A stretch of DNA of 64,000 bases from positions 1-64,000 of the forward strand of contig CAYXVF010000003.1 in assembly GCA_964468125.1 (NCBI GenBank). Direction: 5' to 3'. The position numbers and the translations under genes were made by a program. Position 1 is the stretch's first letter. Every line of letters begins with the position of its first letter. Origin of the DNA: CAYXVF01 sp964468125. Its GTDB lineage: Bacteria > Myxococcota > XYA12-FULL-58-9 > CAYXVF01. The notes beneath the pieces were generated by a model. The model was given only the letters and a program-made list of their open reading frames with translations. It was not told where the DNA came from and did not search any database. Positions 18,703-25,822 of the stretch are shown piece by piece.

Positions 18703-19452
18703 TTTGACCGCCGGGCGTCGCTTCTTACGGGCTTTCGGTGGCACGAGGTTTCGCATCTCTTCGAGCTTGCCGAAGCACAGGAGGCGGTCGTGGGGCTCGA
18801 GCGTTCGCTCGGACTTGGCGCTGACGGATATCGACGTCGGGGAAATCGACCTGCGCCGCGATGTAATCGATCACCGCACCTGCGATGTCGAGACCGGTGC
18901 AGCCCTCGATGCCTTCGAGGCCGGGCGACAAATTCACCTCCATGATCTGGAGGCCTTCGGCGCCTTCGAGCATGTCGACCCCCGCAACGCGAAGGCCCAT
19001 GATCTGCGCCGCACGCACCGCGGTCTCGCTAAATCGCTCGTCGAGCTCGATCGCCTCGGTCGTGCCTCCCCGGTGCACATTGCTGCGAAACTCAGTGCCC
19101 GTGGCAACCCGACGCATCGCCGCGACGACGCGGTCGCCGACGACGAAGGCGCGCACGTCCCGCCCCTTGCTCTCGGCCAAGATGACGCCAACGCCCTGCG
19201 TTCCTTCGAGCAACTTGATGATCACGGGCGCGCCGCCCACCCGGTGATCGACGCTCCGATGCGCGGAAGCACCGCGTCATAGTGACTCAGGCGTTTCGCG
19301 CGGAAGTAGAGCTCCGGCGACGCTTTGTCGACGTCGATGGAGAAGCGCATGGTGTTGAGCACCTTGACGTTGTGACCGCGCTGAAGCGCAGCCTCCTTTA
19401 GACGTCGCGTGCTGTAGCTCTTCGGACCACGGGAGAGTATCGCGAGTTCCAC
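18682..19452 (-). pseudogene. rimK: rimK-like ATP-grasp ligase with three internal deletions
   Basis: The N-terminal 65 residues are a normal RimK start (GTG at 19452; LAILSRGPKSYSTRRLKEA, ending PRIGASIT). At about 19235 the sequence jumps frame to VGGAPVIIKLLEGTQGVGVI, skipping roughly 75-80 residues. After LAESKG it jumps again in frame to RDVRAFVVGDRVVAAMRRV, dropping some 25 residues that normally form part of the ATP-grasp lid. The rest reads on (VNLSPGLEGIEGCTG), then after DVDIRQR a third jump leads, in another frame, to LLCFGKLEEMRNLVP, the end of a TrkA-C-like domain. The intact ancestor would be a RimK/TrkA-C fusion that adds glutamate to proteins; this copy should be dead. Confidence 0.75.
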
Positions 19453-19508
19453 GCCTCAAGCCTAACACGCCAGGGGTGCGGAGTGCAGGCGCCCTCCCCG
19501 TCGAGCGA

Positions 19509-21074
19509 TCAGGAGCTACACGAAAGCGCCGAGCACCCCGGTTTGTGCCGGGCCCACTCCGGGCGTTTTTGCGCAAGGTCCTCTTCGCCGGGCTGCTCAT
19601 CGTACGGCCGGCGAAGCACGCGATGGAGTCGTTCGAGGACCGAGTCGTCGCCTTCGCTGGCCGCATCGATCGCAGTCTGGGCGAGGTAGTTGCGCAGAAC
19701 GAAGCGCGGGTTTACCCGGTTCATCGCGGCGATGCGCTCTTCCCGAGGCTGGGCCTCCACGTCTCGTAGCGTGAGATAGCGCGTGAGCCAGGCGATCCAT
19801 GCATCGTGCACGTCTTTTGGGCGATCCGGCGAATAGAACACGTGTGCGAGACCGGAGAGCTCGGGTTCTTCGACTCTCGCGAGGTCTCGGAAGAACAGGG
19901 TCATGTCGGTTTCGACCCGCGGCAGCAGCTCGAAGAGGTCGGAAACGAGCGCTTCGTCGTCGTGATCGCGCAAACGATCGAGGCCGAGCTTGGCGGCGAG
20001 CATCTCGGTCTGGGTCGTGTTTAGCGTGTCCACGTAGACCTCGAGGGCCTCGTTCAAGGGTTCCGGGTCCTCAAAGAGCGGCACGAGAGCGCTCGCGAAA
20101 CGCGATAGGTTCCACTGCGCTATGCGCGGCTGTCGCCCAAAGGCGTAGCGGCGGGTTCCCGCATCCGTGGTGTTGGGCGTCCAGCTCGGATTGAAATCGT
20201 CGAGCCAGCCATAGGGCCCATAGTCGATCGTGAGCCCATGGACCGACATGTTGTCCGTGTTCATCACCCCGTGCACGAACCCGACTCGCATCCACTCGGT
20301 GATCATCACAGCCGTCCGCCGACAGACCTCTCGCACCCACTCCAGGTACACTTCCGGGAACGGTTCCCCAAGCTCGGGGAAGTGAGTGACAATCGTGTAG
20401 TCGACGAGACGTTTTAGAATGTCGTGCTGTTTGCGCCAGGCGTGCAGCTCGAAGGAGCCAAAACGAATGAAGCTCGGCGCCACGCGGCAGACGATGGCAC
20501 CAGGTTCAGGTTTCGCGTTGCCGTCGTAGAACATGTCGCGCACGACCGCATCGCCGGTGATCACGAGACTCAAGGCGCGCGTGGTCGGGACCCGGAGGTG
20601 GTGCATCGCCTCACTGCACAGGTACTCGCGGAGCGAGGAGCGCAGAACCGCGCGGCCGTCGGCGAAGCGGGAGTAGGGGGTGGGGCCCGCTCCCTTGAGC
20701 TGCACATCGTAGAGTGAGCCGTCGACGCCCCGTCGCTCGCCGAGCGTGATCGCACGGCCGTCACCGAGCTGACCGGCCCAGGAGCCGAACTGGTGACCAC
20801 CGTAGCACTGGGCGTAAGGGACGCTCCCCGCCTCGACCCGGTTGCCGGCGAGCAGCTCCGTCAACGCGGGTACGTCGTCGATCGCCAGGAGCTCGGCGAC
20901 CTCCGGTGCAAAGGCCACGAGTCGGGGCCGCGATACGGGCGTCGGGTCCACCCGTGAGTAGCAGGCGTTTGGGACCTGGCGGACCTCATTCGCGAGGATC
21001 GGGTCTCCCGGGAGGCGATCGACAAAGTGGGTTTCGAGAGCAAGCTGCGGTTCGGAATCGGCGAGAACTGTCAT
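19509..21074 (-). CDS. selO: Protein adenylyltransferase SelO (YdiU family)
   Basis: Product of 521 residues, the usual length for SelO, a pseudokinase-fold enzyme that transfers AMP from ATP to protein hydroxyl groups. Family motifs are present: YGGHQFGSWAGQLGDGRAI near residue 90, and the metal/nucleotide-binding MNTDNMSVHGLTIDYGPYG near 240. The C-terminus ends SALSCSS, where the conserved Cys corresponds to selenocysteine in animal SelO. The start at 21074 is chosen from the family N-terminus; an ORF extension of 115 residues upstream overlaps the divergent lipoprotein gene and lacks sense. Confidence 0.9.
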   Translation of the reverse strand: MTVLADSEPQLALETHFVDRLPGDPILANEVRQVPNACYSRVDPTPVSRPRLVAFAPEVAELLAIDDVPALTELLAGNRVEAGSVPYAQCYGGHQFGSWAGQLGDGRAITLGERRGVDGSLYDVQLKGAGPTPYSRFADGRAVLRSSLREYLCSEAMHHLRVPTTRALSLVITGDAVVRDMFYDGNAKPEPGAIVCRVAPSFIRFGSFELHAWRKQHDILKRLVDYTIVTHFPELGEPFPEVYLEWVREVCRRTAVMITEWMRVGFVHGVMNTDNMSVHGLTIDYGPYGWLDDFNPSWTPNTTDAGTRRYAFGRQPRIAQWNLSRFASALVPLFEDPEPLNEALEVYVDTLNTTQTEMLAAKLGLDRLRDHDDEALVSDLFELLPRVETDMTLFFRDLARVEEPELSGLAHVFYSPDRPKDVHDAWIAWLTRYLTLRDVEAQPREERIAAMNRVNPRFVLRNYLAQTAIDAASEGDDSVLERLHRVLRRPYDEQPGEEDLAQKRPEWARHKPGCSALSCSS

Positions 21075-21195
21075 GGAGGCAATAGCATGCACACGAAGGG
21101 CGATCGGCGCTAACGCCCCCGAAATCCTCTTGCAATAGCTTTGCGAAAGAACTAACTGTGCGTCCGAGTCTATATTACGAAAACGGAGCTTTCTC

Positions 21196-21813
21196 ATGCG
21201 CTTGACTCGTTTCTTTCTCGCTTTCCCTCTCAGCCTGGCCCTGGGCCTCGCCGCCTGCGGCGACGACGACGATCCGGAGACGCCGGCTGACGAGAACGAA
21301 GAAGAAGTGATCACCACCGTAAATTTGACCCTGACGCCGTCGGCGGGCGGTACGGCCATCACCGCCGGAGCACGCGACACGGACGGGAACGGCACGATCG
21401 ACGAAATCGACGACATCACCCTCGCCGCGGGTACGACCTATGTGATGGGCATCGGCCTGCTGAACGAGCTCGAGACCCCACCGGAAGACATCGGTGAAGA
21501 GGTTGCCGGCGAAGACGACGAGCACCAGTTCTTCTTCCTGGGAACCGGCGTTCAGAGTGAGTCCACCGGCACGGTGACAAACCCGGTGGTGACCGTCAGC
21601 TACGGTGACGTCGACGGCAACGGCGATCCTGTGGGCCTCGTCGACACGACGGTCGTCGCAAACGTCGCCGGCACCGGTACCCTGCGGGTGATCCTTCGCC
21701 ACTTGCCGGGCCTCAAGGAAGCGGGCCTCGCCGACGACGTAGCCTCGGGTGGAATCGACAGCATCCCGGGCGAGAACGACATCGACGTGGAGTTCGACCT
21801 CACGGTGAACTGA
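21196..21813 (+). CDS. Asp-rich lipoprotein of unknown function
   Basis: Product of 205 residues with a lipobox (LGLAACGDDDDPE) and an acidic linker, then a beta-rich domain (TVNLTLTPSAGG, and EDDEHQFFFLG in the middle). Similar small proteins in Bacteroidetes and other phyla are annotated only as lipoproteins of unknown role, some as 'periplasmic binding fold-like'. An extracytoplasmic-sigma-like promoter (GAAC, 15 bases, GTCTATATT) sits at about 21149-21176, 20-45 bases before the start, but this is weak. It is divergent from selO. Confidence 0.7.
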   Translation: MRLTRFFLAFPLSLALGLAACGDDDDPETPADENEEEVITTVNLTLTPSAGGTAITAGARDTDGNGTIDEIDDITLAAGTTYVMGIGLLNELETPPEDIGEEVAGEDDEHQFFFLGTGVQSESTGTVTNPVVTVSYGDVDGNGDPVGLVDTTVVANVAGTGTLRVILRHLPGLKEAGLADDVASGGIDSIPGENDIDVEFDLTVN

Positions 21814-21862
21814 GGCGCGGCCGGTCGGTTCAAGCGTCCGGACAATGGGCGCCCGCGTTGAC

Positions 21863-22456
21863 TCACGCTTCAAAGAGCTCGATGAGCGCGTCTTTGTTCC
21901 CCGGTGCCGCCGTCAGGTGTTCCGGGGAGCGCCAGCCGTAGTCGACCATCGGGTTGCTGCGCAGGTAGGCAATGACGTCGTCGAGCCCTGGCCGTTCTTC
22001 TTTTAGCGCCGTGCAAATCTCGGCGGCGCTTCGGCCGGACCAGGCCAACCCCTCCGGCGCCATGACCCACCCCGGCGCCCCGGGAACGTTCAAATAGCTC
22101 TCGGTCCCGTGGCAGGTGACGCAGAGCATGCCTGGGGCTCCCGCGCCGCCATTGACGACCGCGACCATCGGTCGATGCGGCGAGCCCGTCTCCCCCTGCA
22201 GGGGGACGTCTGCGGTGTGGCAATTGGCGCAGCGCGGGTGGGTGAAGACCTTGCTCACCTCGCCAAAAATGGCGCGGGCACGCGATTCCGGATCGTCGAT
22301 CGCCAGGAGCGCCCGCACGGCTTGGAGCTCCGTCTCTCGGACGGCTTCGCTCTTGGCTTTGCGCTGATACCTATCAGGGTCGCGTTCGGTCTTCACCCAG
22401 ATCGATCCGCCGATCAGCACGGTGAAGAAGGGCACCAGGATCGCGTAGGCCCTCAT
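21863..22456 (-). CDS. Membrane-anchored diheme c-type cytochrome linked to molybdenum hydroxylases
   Basis: Product of 197 residues. A single N-terminal helix (ILVPFFTVLIGGSIWVK) anchors it; two heme-binding CxxCH motifs follow (CANCHTADV and CVTCHGTESYL). The motif set and the tail match the cytochromes that take electrons from isoquinoline-1-oxidoreductase-type xanthine dehydrogenase family enzymes. Its ATG overlaps the stop of the iorA relic by 4 bases (ATGA), which confirms the link. The partner iorA is broken and no iorB large subunit is nearby, so this cytochrome may have lost its donor. Confidence 0.8.
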   Translation of the reverse strand: MRAYAILVPFFTVLIGGSIWVKTERDPDRYQRKAKSEAVRETELQAVRALLAIDDPESRARAIFGEVSKVFTHPRCANCHTADVPLQGETGSPHRPMVAVVNGGAGAPGMLCVTCHGTESYLNVPGAPGWVMAPEGLAWSGRSAAEICTALKEERPGLDDVIAYLRSNPMVDYGWRSPEHLTAAPGNKDALIELFEA

Positions 22457-22676
22457 TTCTTCACCTTCTGCGCCGCGCTCTCGATCGCTCGACGAATGCG
22501 CATTTACGTCGCGCAGCGGCAGACATTGCCGGCCATGCCGCGGTCGATGTCTTCGCCACTGGGGTTGGGGATCGCTTCGAGGAGCGACACCGCGCTCATG
22601 ATCTGACCGGCTTGGCAGTAGCCGCATTGGGCCACACCGCAACCGTACTTGGTACCGGTCAGGCCGAGATGATCGC
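22453..22676 (-). pseudogene. iorA-like [2Fe-2S] subunit, deleted and with a TAA
   Basis: The translation reads DHLGLTGTKYGCGVAQCG and continues at once with YCQAGQIMSAVSLLEAIP and MAGNVCRCAT. In intact alpha subunits of isoquinoline oxidoreductase about 50 residues separate the first QCG (start of the plant-ferredoxin cluster loop QCGAC) from the second (PQCGYCQ); here they are fused exactly at QCG. The reading frame then meets TAA at 22504-22506 where the family has Tyr (CRCATYxRIR), and goes on in frame as MRIRRAIESAAQKVKK to the original stop. The N-terminal 25 residues are also gone. Two independent lesions make it clearly non-functional. Confidence 0.85.
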
Positions 22677-22892
22677 CCGTGGTTGGAGCGACCGCGCTCG
22701 GCTGCCTGGATCGCGCGCCGCGACTTCTCGGGCACAAAGCGCTCATCACAGGGGTGAGCGGAGGCGTCGGCAGTTTTGGCGTTCAGCTCGCGCGCGCCGA
22801 TCGACACCGGTCGACTCGCAAATGTTGCGCGCGTCGCTGCGGAGATGGCGCGCAATCCCCGAACCGTGCCGTTCCGGACGCGGCCGCTTCCA
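22677..22892 (+). pseudogene. Inverted middle fragment of a quinone oxidoreductase gene
   Basis: The plus strand reads APRLLGHKALITGVSGGVGS and FGVQLARA, the NAD(P)-binding glycine motif of zinc-independent quinone oxidoreductases. Its beginning and end abut minus-strand fragments of iorA and of the same oxidoreductase type. The segment appears inverted relative to the N-terminal part at 22893-23227. After about 22800 the translation is not recognisable. Confidence 0.6.
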
Positions 22893-23227
22893 CTCCAGGT
22901 CGCCGCGTTTTCGAGAGAGATCCCTTCCGGTACCACCGCGACCGCATCGAGCGGCAAGGCTACGCGCTCGGCCCAGCCGTCCTGCCGGGCACAAAATCCC
23001 ACCACGGGGGTTCCTGCCGCCGGGCCGCCGTCATGAGCGGGCGTTTCCACGACCCCCGCCACATCCCAGCCGATCGCAGCGCCGGGGTCCTTGTTCGCCG
23101 CAAAGCGCAATTATCCCCGGTTCAGCGAAAAGGCCTCAACTCGAAGCACGAGCTCATTCGGCCGCGGAGCGGGCTCCTCGCGTTCTCCTAGCTGGAGACG
23201 TTCTCCGGCTGTAACGATCGCGCGCAT
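22893..23227 (-). pseudogene. N-terminal part of a zinc-binding-type alcohol dehydrogenase/quinone oxidoreductase, with TAA
   Basis: From the ATG at 23227 the frame reads MRAIVTAGERLQLGE and VEAFSLNRG, then TAA at 23111-23113, then continues in the same frame with LRFAANKDPGAAIGWDVAGV and PEGISLENAAT before family similarity ends near 22893. The stop replaces a Glu that is usual in SLNRGE. Downstream the expected NAD-binding domain is found only inverted. So a nonsense codon and a rearrangement have both hit the gene. The CobW gene is divergent from it, 55 bases away. Confidence 0.8.
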
Positions 23228-23282
23228 TCTTCTCCTCGCCCACTTGGCGTTCGACGCTTCCTGGCCCTAGCATAGGTGCTCC

Positions 23283-24287
23283 ATGGCGCAGCTCATCCCC
23301 ATCAACGTGATCAGCGGATTTCTCGGTGTCGGAAAAACCACCGCCATCAATCACCTCTTGCGCCACAAGCCCGCCTCCGAGCGATGGGCCGTTCTCGTCA
23401 ACGAGTTTGGCGAGATCGGGATCGACGGAGCGATCCTCGCGGAGGAGAGCCGCGACGGAATCGAGGTCAAAGAGCTGGCCGGCGGCTGCATCTGCTGCAG
23501 CGCGGGGGTCATGTTCCAGGTGTCCCTTGCGGTGTTGCTGCAGAGCTATCGACCCGATCGCCTCCTCATCGAGCCGACCGGTCTTGCTACTCTCAGTGGC
23601 GTGTTGGATACGCTGCGGGAACCCGGTTTCGCCGGCTCGGTGGACGTGCGGACCTTTGTCACGCTCGTCGATCCGACGCATTGGAACGACGCGCGCTACC
23701 GCGAAAACGACGTCTGGCGCGATCAGGTTGACGGTGCGGACGTGCTCCTCGCGAGCCGAGTCGACCTCGCGAGCGCCGAAGCCCGCGCACATTTCGAGTC
23801 GGAGGCACGCGCGCTCTTTCCGCCCAAACGGCACGTCGGGACCGTCGAGCACGGCGCGGTCGACCCAGCCCTCCTGGACCTCGTGCGTGAGCGGGACGTC
23901 GCGCCGAAAACGGCGGGTACGCCCGCGCACACCCATGCCCACGCACACTCGAAAGACCGTTCCGTGCATCGCGGCGAGCACGCCTTGACGATGGGATGGG
24001 TGTTTCCGCCGGACGCCTTGTTCCTGTCTCAGAAACTCGGCCCCTGGCTCGACGCGCAGTCCGAACGGCCAGAGCTTCTGCGCTTGAAAGGCGTCTTTCG
24101 CACTGAGCGCGGCTGGCACGTCCACAACGTGACACCGAGCTCGAGCGAGCGACGGCCCAGTGCTTATCGACGCGACTCGCGAGTGGAGCTCATCCTCGCG
24201 CCGAACGCGACGGTAGATCCCGACTCTATCGGCTCGGAGCTACAGGGGTGCATCGCCGACGACCTCGAGAGGCCTGCTAGACACTAG
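23283..24287 (+). CDS. CobW/ZNG1-type metal-chaperone GTPase
   Basis: Product of 334 residues. Walker A is GFLGVGKTT (residues 12-20), the metal-binding GGCICC lies at 67-72, and SRVDLAS (about 160) stands for the guanine-specificity motif. A His-rich stretch (THAHAHSKDRSVHRGEH, near 220) separates the GTPase from the C-terminal CobW domain. This set is typical of zinc (or cobalt) chaperones of the COG0523 group. The ATG at 23283 has no strong ribosome-binding site. No Zur box was recognised upstream. Neighbouring genes on the left are broken; to the right is an SDR relic. Confidence 0.88.
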   Translation: MAQLIPINVISGFLGVGKTTAINHLLRHKPASERWAVLVNEFGEIGIDGAILAEESRDGIEVKELAGGCICCSAGVMFQVSLAVLLQSYRPDRLLIEPTGLATLSGVLDTLREPGFAGSVDVRTFVTLVDPTHWNDARYRENDVWRDQVDGADVLLASRVDLASAEARAHFESEARALFPPKRHVGTVEHGAVDPALLDLVRERDVAPKTAGTPAHTHAHAHSKDRSVHRGEHALTMGWVFPPDALFLSQKLGPWLDAQSERPELLRLKGVFRTERGWHVHNVTPSSSERRPSAYRRDSRVELILAPNATVDPDSIGSELQGCIADDLERPARH

Positions 24288-24299
24288 AGGGCAGAGCTC

Positions 24300-24430
24300 G
24301 CTCCTCTCGCCCCTGATGCTGCGTCATGCCGCCCATCGTCGACCCCGTGCGGACCCAGCTCCACCCGTAGTCCTTCCGCCAGCGACTGTACGTAGGCCTT
24401 GGTCGCCGCGTAGTTCGCTGAGCATGGCGA
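24300..24430 (-). pseudogene. Short-chain dehydrogenase fragment
   Basis: One minus-strand frame reads SANYAATKAYVQSLAEGLRV and then ELGPHGVD: the catalytic Y-x-x-x-K helix of a short-chain dehydrogenase and the strand after it. An ATG with a good ribosome-binding site (GAGGAAGG) lies only a few bases upstream at 24424-24426 but in another frame, which suggests that the first 150 or so residues were removed and the start region was joined to the active-site helix. The rest of the gene is missing too. Confidence 0.65.
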
Positions 24431-24445
24431 CCCCTTCCTCTCGAA

Positions 24446-24504
24446 TAGACAGCGTCTACTTGCGGCCGGAGGCAGACATTGTCAACTTAGAATTGACAGT
24501 GTCT
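24446..24504. promoter_or_regulatory. Cluster of TetR-type operator palindromes, now orphaned
   Basis: TAGACAGCGTCTA at 24446-24458 is an inverted repeat with a 3-base centre. At 24474-24485 and 24493-24504 AGACATTGTCAA and TTGACAGTGTCT form a second, larger inverted repeat around a 7-base spacer, with one mismatch. The TAGAC...GTCTA form is typical of TetR-family operators, and such operators often control SDR genes. They lie upstream of the SDR relic on the minus strand, with TTGACA as a possible -35 element. No TetR gene remains in this window. Confidence 0.55.
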
Positions 24505-24510
24505 AGTCGC

Positions 24511-25821
24511 TCAGAAGGTGAGCACGAAGCGCGCGCCTTTGCCGGGCGCGGTGTCGAGGGACACGAAACCGCCGTGGGCGCGCATGATCTGGCGAGTGAG
24601 CGCCAATCCCACGCCCGTCCCGCCGCGTTTGGTGGTGTAGAACGGAATGAAGGCGCGCTTGGCAACGTCTGGAGCCAATCCGGGCCCGTCGTCGGCGACC
24701 GCGAGCTCGGCCCGACCTTCCCGGTCGATTCGAGCCTCGAGTCGGATCGCGACCGGTCCCTCCGCCGCTTCGCGCGCATTGCGGATCAAGTTGATCAGGA
24801 TCTGCTCGATTTGCCGGGGATCCGCGTGGAGCTCGAGGTTCGCCGGGTCCACCTGGCACTCGAGGGTAGCGTCCGGGAGCTCGCTCGAAAACAACGAGGC
24901 GATTCGCGCAAAGAGCGCCCGGACGGCGATCACCTCTTTGTCAGGCTTCGGCATCCGCGAGATCTGCCGGTAGCTCTCCACGAACGACAAGAGCCCCTCG
25001 GCGCGTTTCGCGACGGTTTCCACCGCCTCCCGTGCGTCGGCGACCGCCTCGTCGCCGGCGTCCTCGTCGTTCAGGAGCTCTGCGGAGGTACGCGCGAGGG
25101 AGCGGATCGGCGTGAGTGAGTTCATCAGCTCGTGGGTCAACACGCGAACGAGCTGCTGCCACGCTTCGAGCTCCGCACCTTCGAGCTCGTCCCGGAGCGA
25201 CTGAAGCGAGAAGAGGCGTAGACTCTGACCGGCGGCGCTGATGCGACTCAAAGACACGACCACCCGATCCCGCTCGCCAAAATGCACCACGTGGCGCTGG
25301 CCAGGCTCGGCGTCTCGCACCACGGCCATCAACTCGGCGCCGAGTGGCTCGAGCTGTTCCACCCGACGCACATCGAACGTGCCGAGCATTCGACGCGCAG
25401 CGTTGTTCAGTCGCTCGAGTGAGCCATCGTCGAGAACTGAAACCAGCGGCACGGGCACCTGGTCCATGATCGCACGAAGGTAGCGCAGCTCGGTCTCCGT
25501 GTCGGCTCGCTCCTCTCGAAAACGCTCCATCAGGCCACTCAAAGACTTACCGAGCTCATCGAAACCCGCACCTTCTTGTGTGGTGTCGAAACGTTGGGAG
25601 AAGTCGCCGGCGCGGGCCGTCTCGAGAAAGCGCGCGAGCTCGAGATTGGTTCGGCGCACATCCATGATGAGCCAGTAGAGCTGAGCAGCCACGAGGGCGA
25701 CGACCATCGTCCCGGACACGACGAAGCGGCCGTCCCAGAACGCAGCCGCCGCAAGGAGCGCGCTCAGGAGAACCATCACCACCCTCGCGGTGAGGCGGAG
25801 CGCGAAGCGGTCGAGAAACAC
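24511..25821 (-). CDS. NtrY-like sensor histidine kinase
   Basis: Product of 436 residues from a GTG at 25821, placed right after the response regulator stop. Two membrane helices (VVMVLLSALLAAAAFW and MVVALVAAQLYWLIM) are followed by a HAMP-like linker, a PAS-like domain (LRAIMDQVPVPLVSVLDDG) and the kinase core: H-box LTHELMNSLTPIRSLA, N-box LINLIRNAREA, G1 DDGPGLAP and G2 TKRGGTGVGLALTRQ. It should phosphorylate the adjacent NtrC-type activator. There is essentially no periplasmic part, so it probably senses a membrane or cytoplasmic cue. Confidence 0.88.
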   Translation of the reverse strand: MFLDRFALRLTARVVMVLLSALLAAAAFWDGRFVVSGTMVVALVAAQLYWLIMDVRRTNLELARFLETARAGDFSQRFDTTQEGAGFDELGKSLSGLMERFREERADTETELRYLRAIMDQVPVPLVSVLDDGSLERLNNAARRMLGTFDVRRVEQLEPLGAELMAVVRDAEPGQRHVVHFGERDRVVVSLSRISAAGQSLRLFSLQSLRDELEGAELEAWQQLVRVLTHELMNSLTPIRSLARTSAELLNDEDAGDEAVADAREAVETVAKRAEGLLSFVESYRQISRMPKPDKEVIAVRALFARIASLFSSELPDATLECQVDPANLELHADPRQIEQILINLIRNAREAAEGPVAIRLEARIDREGRAELAVADDGPGLAPDVAKRAFIPFYTTKRGGTGVGLALTRQIMRAHGGFVSLDTAPGKGARFVLTF

Positions 25822-25822
25822 C

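Noticed and set aside
23930..23990. His-rich repeat in the CobW gene as a tandem-repeat anomaly
   Set aside because: Histidine-rich metal-binding stretches are usual in this family.
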